Below, one piece after another: positions 5,199 to 7,563 of a stretch of 7,563 nt of DNA. The notes below the pieces were generated by a model. That model ran no database searches, was not told where the DNA came from, and saw only the letters and a program-made list of their open reading frames with translations. The translations under genes were made by a program, and so were the position numbers. How positions within the stretch are numbered: position 1 is the first letter of the stretch; every line of letters begins with the position of its first letter. This DNA comes from Alphaproteobacteria bacterium. GTDB lineage: Bacteria > Pseudomonadota > Alphaproteobacteria > Micropepsales > Micropepsaceae. Location of the stretch: the NCBI GenBank assembly GCA_017307315.1, contig JAFKFF010000165.1:1-7563 (forward strand), written 5' to 3'.

Positions 5199-5498
5199 AT
5201 GCCGCGAAGAAATCGCGGTTTTAAGGGCAGTGCACAGGAAATGGACGGCACATTCATTCTGAACACCGCCTCGAGCATGCTCGAGACGTTCGGCGACAAG
5301 GCCAAGTTCCATATCGCCGAGGAAATGGACCGCGCGATGGAAGCGGGCGACGGCGCGGCCTATGACCAATGGTGCCTGGTCGCCAAGGCGGTGGAATTGA
5401 TGGCGATGACCCGCCAGGAAGCCGCCGCGGCCAAGCCGGAAAAGGCCGGGAAAGCCGACAAGGCGGCCCCCGCGCTCAGGACGTTCCGGGCGGCCTGA
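5199..5498 (+). CDS. Small hypothetical protein with a GD..W helical core (99 residues)
   Basis: The ATG at 5199 has GAGAGGG (5188-5194) in good position; a second in-frame ATG at 5241 has only an AGGA placed too close. The core, ILNTASSMLETFGDKAKFHI then AEEMDRAMEAGDGAAYDQW and VAKAVELM, fits a common alphaproteobacterial small-protein pattern: a helix, GD.A, a second helix, GD, a conserved W and a final helix (DUF6961-like by eye, uncertain). A charged Ala/Lys/Glu tail follows (residues 74-93). The protein is soluble and its function unknown. The first eight residues (MPRRNRGF) and the AT-richer leader look unlike the rest and recall the start of REP-associated tyrosine transposases, so the N-terminus may be a later addition. 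It lies 98 bp before the first of two paralogous membrane-protein genes. Confidence 0.7.
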   Translation: MPRRNRGFKGSAQEMDGTFILNTASSMLETFGDKAKFHIAEEMDRAMEAGDGAAYDQWCLVAKAVELMAMTRQEAAAAKPEKAGKADKAAPALRTFRAA

Positions 5499-5595
5499 CC
5501 GCCTTTCCTGTTGGCGATTCGCCAGGGCGCCCGAATTGGGGGCCGGACTCCGCGGAATCGGTGTATAGACGAACGGGGGCAGTGAGGAGCCAGAC

Positions 5596-5793
5596 ATGGC
5601 CTTCGCCGGGGTATACGACGACGTTCTTGACCAGGCGCAATGGCGCGCGCCCGCCGCCCGCGAGATCGATCCCGACATCCTGGCCGAACTGGAATTCAGC
5701 GAAATCGGCCGCGACGCGCGCTTTCTTCCCGGCTGGTACATCCTGCCGTCGGCGCTGGGCGGGCTTCTGGTGCTGGTGGCGCTGCTGACCTGA
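5596..5793 (+). CDS. Small C-tail membrane protein, copy 1 (65 residues)
   Basis: The ATG at 5596 has GAGGAG at 5584-5589. The N-terminal half is soluble and charged (MAFAGVYDDVLDQAQWRAPA and so on). Then comes LEFSEIGRDARFLPGWYILP (32-51) and a single hydrophobic helix (SALGGLLVLVALLT) reaching the C-terminus, so the protein is probably tail-anchored with its N-terminus in the cytoplasm. The LEFS..GR..RF..GW[YF]ILP block and the terminal helix recur in the next gene, making the two tandem paralogs. I do not recognise a named family and there is no catalytic motif. The arginines and the GW-aromatic-ILP stretch at the membrane boundary suggest an interfacial anchor. Confidence 0.75.
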   Translation: MAFAGVYDDVLDQAQWRAPAAREIDPDILAELEFSEIGRDARFLPGWYILPSALGGLLVLVALLT

Positions 5794-5852
5794 GGGCGGC
5801 ACGCCTTAATTCCCGTCACGGCTGGGAACTGCCGCGCCCGCGAACCAGCGGC

Positions 5853-5882
5853 CTCCTGAAACGTTACCGTTCGTGACAGGAG
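5853..5882 (+). promoter_or_regulatory. Hairpin covering the ribosome binding site of the 5889 gene
   Basis: CTCCTG (5853-5858) pairs perfectly with CAGGAG (5877-5882), which contains the Shine-Dalgarno sequence AGGAG of the downstream ORF. Inside, AACG (5860-5863) can pair with CGTT (5868-5871) around TTAC, with an unpaired CGTGA on one side. Such a fold would hide the ribosome site, as in RNA thermometers or translational switches. The outer stem is only six pairs, so the effect may be modest or fortuitous. Confidence 0.35.
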
Positions 5883-5888
5883 CAACCC

Positions 5889-6116
5889 ATGGCTTACGTT
5901 CACCACTATGACCACATCCACGATGTTCCCTCGGTCCGGCGTCCGCGCCGCCACCGCGAGACGGCGGAGATTTTCCGCGACCGCGAATATGCCGAATTGA
6001 TCGATCTGGAATTCAGCAATGTTGGCCGCAACCCGCGCTTTCCCGCCGGCTGGTTCATTCTGCCGGCGGTGGTGACCGGCATGGCGGTTTTGGCGGTGCT
6101 GGCGTTGCTGGTGTGA
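5889..6116 (+). CDS. Small C-tail membrane protein, copy 2 (75 residues)
   Basis: The ATG at 5889 has AGGAG at 5878-5882. The His- and Arg-rich N-terminus (MAYVHHYDHIHDVPSVRRPR) is unlike copy 1 and could bind metal, though this rests only on composition. From residue 35 it matches copy 1: ELIDLEFSNVGRNPRFPAGW, then FILP, then a C-terminal hydrophobic helix (AVVTGMAVLAVLALLV). The shared block keeps L-E-F-S, G-R, R-F, G-W-aromatic and I-L-P. The same order of cytosolic head, interfacial block and tail anchor suggests duplication with divergence of the head. The genes are 95 bp apart with a possible ribosome-site hairpin between them. It ends 61 bp before the convergent oxidoreductase. Its function is unknown. 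Confidence 0.75.
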   Translation: MAYVHHYDHIHDVPSVRRPRRHRETAEIFRDREYAELIDLEFSNVGRNPRFPAGWFILPAVVTGMAVLAVLALLV

Positions 6117-6177
6117 TGGACCCGGTTTCGCGGGCGCTATGATCTGAAATCGGAAGCGCGGGGCGGTTGAACCTTCG

Positions 6178-7563
6178 TCAGCCCGCCAGCAACTCACCCA
6201 CCGCCCGGTGCGCCTGGTCGATGGCGACATCGGTGTAGGCAGCCATGCCGGAATCGGCGTTGGCGATGGCGATGCGGCCGAAGCGTTTCCTGCCCGCGAT
6301 GTTGGGCGTGTTCGCGTTGGTGCCGCCGTCGGAGAGGGCGTTGTATTCCGGCGCATAGCCGTGCGGCCAGCGGTTGACGGCGATGCCGGCGATGTCGCGG
6401 CCCGGATCGAAGCCGCCGCCCGCCAGCGCCCGGCCCAACTGGTCGCGGATGTTCTTTTCGAAGGTCTCGAAGGGGGTGGAGAGAAGCTCGGCGCGGCCCG
6501 CCTTGTGTTGCTCGCGCTCGGGCAGGCCCGGCGCGGCGGGAGTGCGCACCATGCGGATCAGCATCGGGCCATCGGGATCGCGCGCCGCGCGATAACCGCC
6601 GATGTCGACCGGATTGTTCAGCCCGAACTGGGTGTGATAGCCGCCTGGGGCGCTGACGCGGGAAATGCCCAGCTTGTGCAGCGCGGCCTTCTGCGCCGCC
6701 GGAAGCTCGGGCACCAGATAGGGGATCATCATGTTCCAGCCGGCCAGCACGCAATCCCTGGCGCGCACGCGCATCACCTTCTTGCCGCCCTTGGCTTCGG
6801 TGTAGGCGACCTCGACAGTCTTGCCGGCGTTGCGCACGCGCACCGCGATCTGGTTCAGGCGGATGCGCACGGCCTGGCCGGGCCGGTCCAGCCTGGAATA
6901 ATCGGCCTTGGCGGTGACGATATCGCGCGCGTCGTGGCCTTCGATGCTGCCCGGAATCAGTGCGCGCACCAAGAGCCGCGCGATGGAGGCGTTGCCGTCC
7001 GGAAAATGGAAGCTGTAGGAGCCGCCGGTCTCAGAATAGCCTGCGGGCGTATAGCCCATGCGCGCGGTGGAGCCCTTCCGCAGCTTCAGCCCTTCGAAAC
7101 CGGGCAGGCCCACGCCCCAGCAATCCAGCGCCGAAATCGCGTCGATGCCGCAGCCCCACAGATCGTCGGTGCTGTGCTGGTAATAGGGCAGGATCGCCTT
7201 GTCGGCCTTGACGATGGTGGTGAGATAATCGCCATACGAAATCCGCGAAAGCCGGTCGCGCTTGGCGTCGTTGGAAAGGCCGGGCAGGGGATCGGTGGTG
7301 CCGGTTTCCACTTTCAAGATTGCGGCGCGCGCGGCCTCCGACAGCGGCGCCTGTTTCAGGAACGCTTGCCAGCCTTTGACGTCCGTGGGTGCGCCCACCA
7401 CCAACCTGTCGCGGCCGAAGGTTTCCTTGTCGAAGAAGGTGGCGCCGGTCAGGCCCTTATAGACATCGGGCCGGTCGCAATCCTTCTCCAGCTTTTCCGG
7501 TTCGATGCCCAAACTTTTCATCAGACCGTCGGCGATCGTTGAATAGGGATAGGGGCTGTCGAT
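6178..7563 (-). CDS. FAD-dependent amine oxidoreductase, spermidine dehydrogenase-like (5' partial)
   Basis: The frame is open to the window edge and leaves 461 residues of the C-terminal part; the internal ATG at 7521 is not a credible start because coding sequence continues upstream (IDSPYPYSTIADGL). The N-terminal GxGxxG nucleotide-binding motif is therefore outside. Visible blocks include HSTDDLWGCGIDAISALDCW, the loop GLPGFEGL, GGSYSFHFPDGNASIARLLV, the dehydrogenase-type NRWPHGYAPEYN, and the terminal FAD-contact segment GRIAIANADSGMAAYTDVAI followed by DQAHRAVGELL. By recall these resemble Pseudomonas SpdH-type spermidine dehydrogenases, which oxidise polyamines through an imine to aldehyde plus amine and feed electrons to the respiratory chain. 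The substrate here is not proven; a general NAD(P)/FAD oxidoreductase is the safe name. It is convergent with the membrane-protein pair. Confidence 0.8.
   Translation of the reverse strand: MDSPYPYSTIADGLMKSLGIEPEKLEKDCDRPDVYKGLTGATFFDKETFGRDRLVVGAPTDVKGWQAFLKQAPLSEAARAAILKVETGTTDPLPGLSNDAKRDRLSRISYGDYLTTIVKADKAILPYYQHSTDDLWGCGIDAISALDCWGVGLPGFEGLKLRKGSTARMGYTPAGYSETGGSYSFHFPDGNASIARLLVRALIPGSIEGHDARDIVTAKADYSRLDRPGQAVRIRLNQIAVRVRNAGKTVEVAYTEAKGGKKVMRVRARDCVLAGWNMMIPYLVPELPAAQKAALHKLGISRVSAPGGYHTQFGLNNPVDIGGYRAARDPDGPMLIRMVRTPAAPGLPEREQHKAGRAELLSTPFETFEKNIRDQLGRALAGGGFDPGRDIAGIAVNRWPHGYAPEYNALSDGGTNANTPNIAGRKRFGRIAIANADSGMAAYTDVAIDQAHRAVGELLAG

Noticed and set aside
5489..5524. Small hairpins at the end of the 99-residue gene (GGCGG/CCGCC and TGGCG/CGCCA)
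   Set aside because: Each has only five pairs and there is no proper T run, so termination is not convincing; they may occur by chance in GC-rich DNA.
5536..5569. Promoter TTGGGG/TATAGA before the first small membrane gene
   Set aside because: The spacing is 22 bases, too long for a sigma-70 promoter, and no better -35 box is present.
5124..6356. Long - strand open frame of 410 codons
   Set aside because: It lies opposite three + strand genes with good ribosome sites and overlaps the oxidoreductase end; composition is Arg/Pro/Ser-rich as expected of a shadow frame.
6208..7542. Long + strand open frame of 444 codons
   Set aside because: It is the antisense shadow of the flavin oxidoreductase, whose protein shows family motifs while this one shows none.
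1..7563. Defence system, CRISPR array, prophage, tRNA or rRNA
   Set aside because: No repeat-spacer pattern, cas-like, toxin-antitoxin, restriction, phage or structural RNA gene was found on either strand.

Overview
The window is GC-rich, gene-dense bacterial DNA. Strong Shine-Dalgarno sites (AGGAGG, AAGGAG, GAGGAG) precede most starts. Several features suggest an alphaproteobacterium: a TTAACCAT motif of the CtrA half-site type, the paired 'cttcgacaggctcagc' repeat, the 'gtcattcccgg' intergenic repeat, and a short GD..W protein of a kind common in that class. The family or genus cannot be fixed from this sequence alone.

Layout, left part (1-1430). The end of an unidentified helical protein (2-172, +) overlaps the tail of a convergent 74-residue hypothetical (160-384, -). 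From the shared upstream region a gene runs the other way for an exported protein resembling the SecD P1 'head' subdomain (501-947, +). It is followed by a YpeA-like GNAT acetyltransferase (995-1420, +).

Repeat block (1436-1729). This gene-free stretch holds a REP-like pair of inverted hairpins, a 167-bp element bounded by perfect 15-bp inverted repeats, and three 18-bp tandem copies of that element's right end. The tandem copies stop one base short of the end of a PLP-dependent threonine dehydratase-like gene (1731-2693, -).

Middle part (2694-4353). Two very small + strand genes lie here: a 38-residue single-pass membrane protein (2847-2963) and a 43-residue lysine-rich protein (3099-3230, with a plausible sigma-70 promoter). 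They are followed on the - strand by a 64-residue hypothetical (3291-3485) and a second, unrelated GNAT acetyltransferase (3613-4146).

Right part (4354-7563). A Rid-family protein with a clear signal peptide (4354-4830, +) is followed by a run of hairpins that ends in a strong GGAA-loop terminator (4989-5018). Next come a 99-residue GD..W-type small protein (5199-5498, +) and two tandem paralogous small membrane proteins (5596-5793 and 5889-6116, +). The second of these has its ribosome binding site inside a potential hairpin. A convergent flavin amine oxidoreductase resembling spermidine dehydrogenase (6178 to the window edge, -) closes the window without its N-terminus.

How the genes relate. 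No single operon or pathway covers the window; most genes look like individually transcribed housekeeping or accessory genes. The dehydratase makes enamine/imine intermediates, Rid proteins hydrolyse these, and the amine dehydrogenase makes imines, but the Rid protein here is exported, so a functional link is only speculative. I found no defence system, CRISPR array, prophage, tRNA or rRNA. The items most worth a second look are the orphan SecD-head-like exported protein, the paralogous membrane-protein pair with its possible translational switch, the multi-hairpin RNA candidate, and the repeat block.
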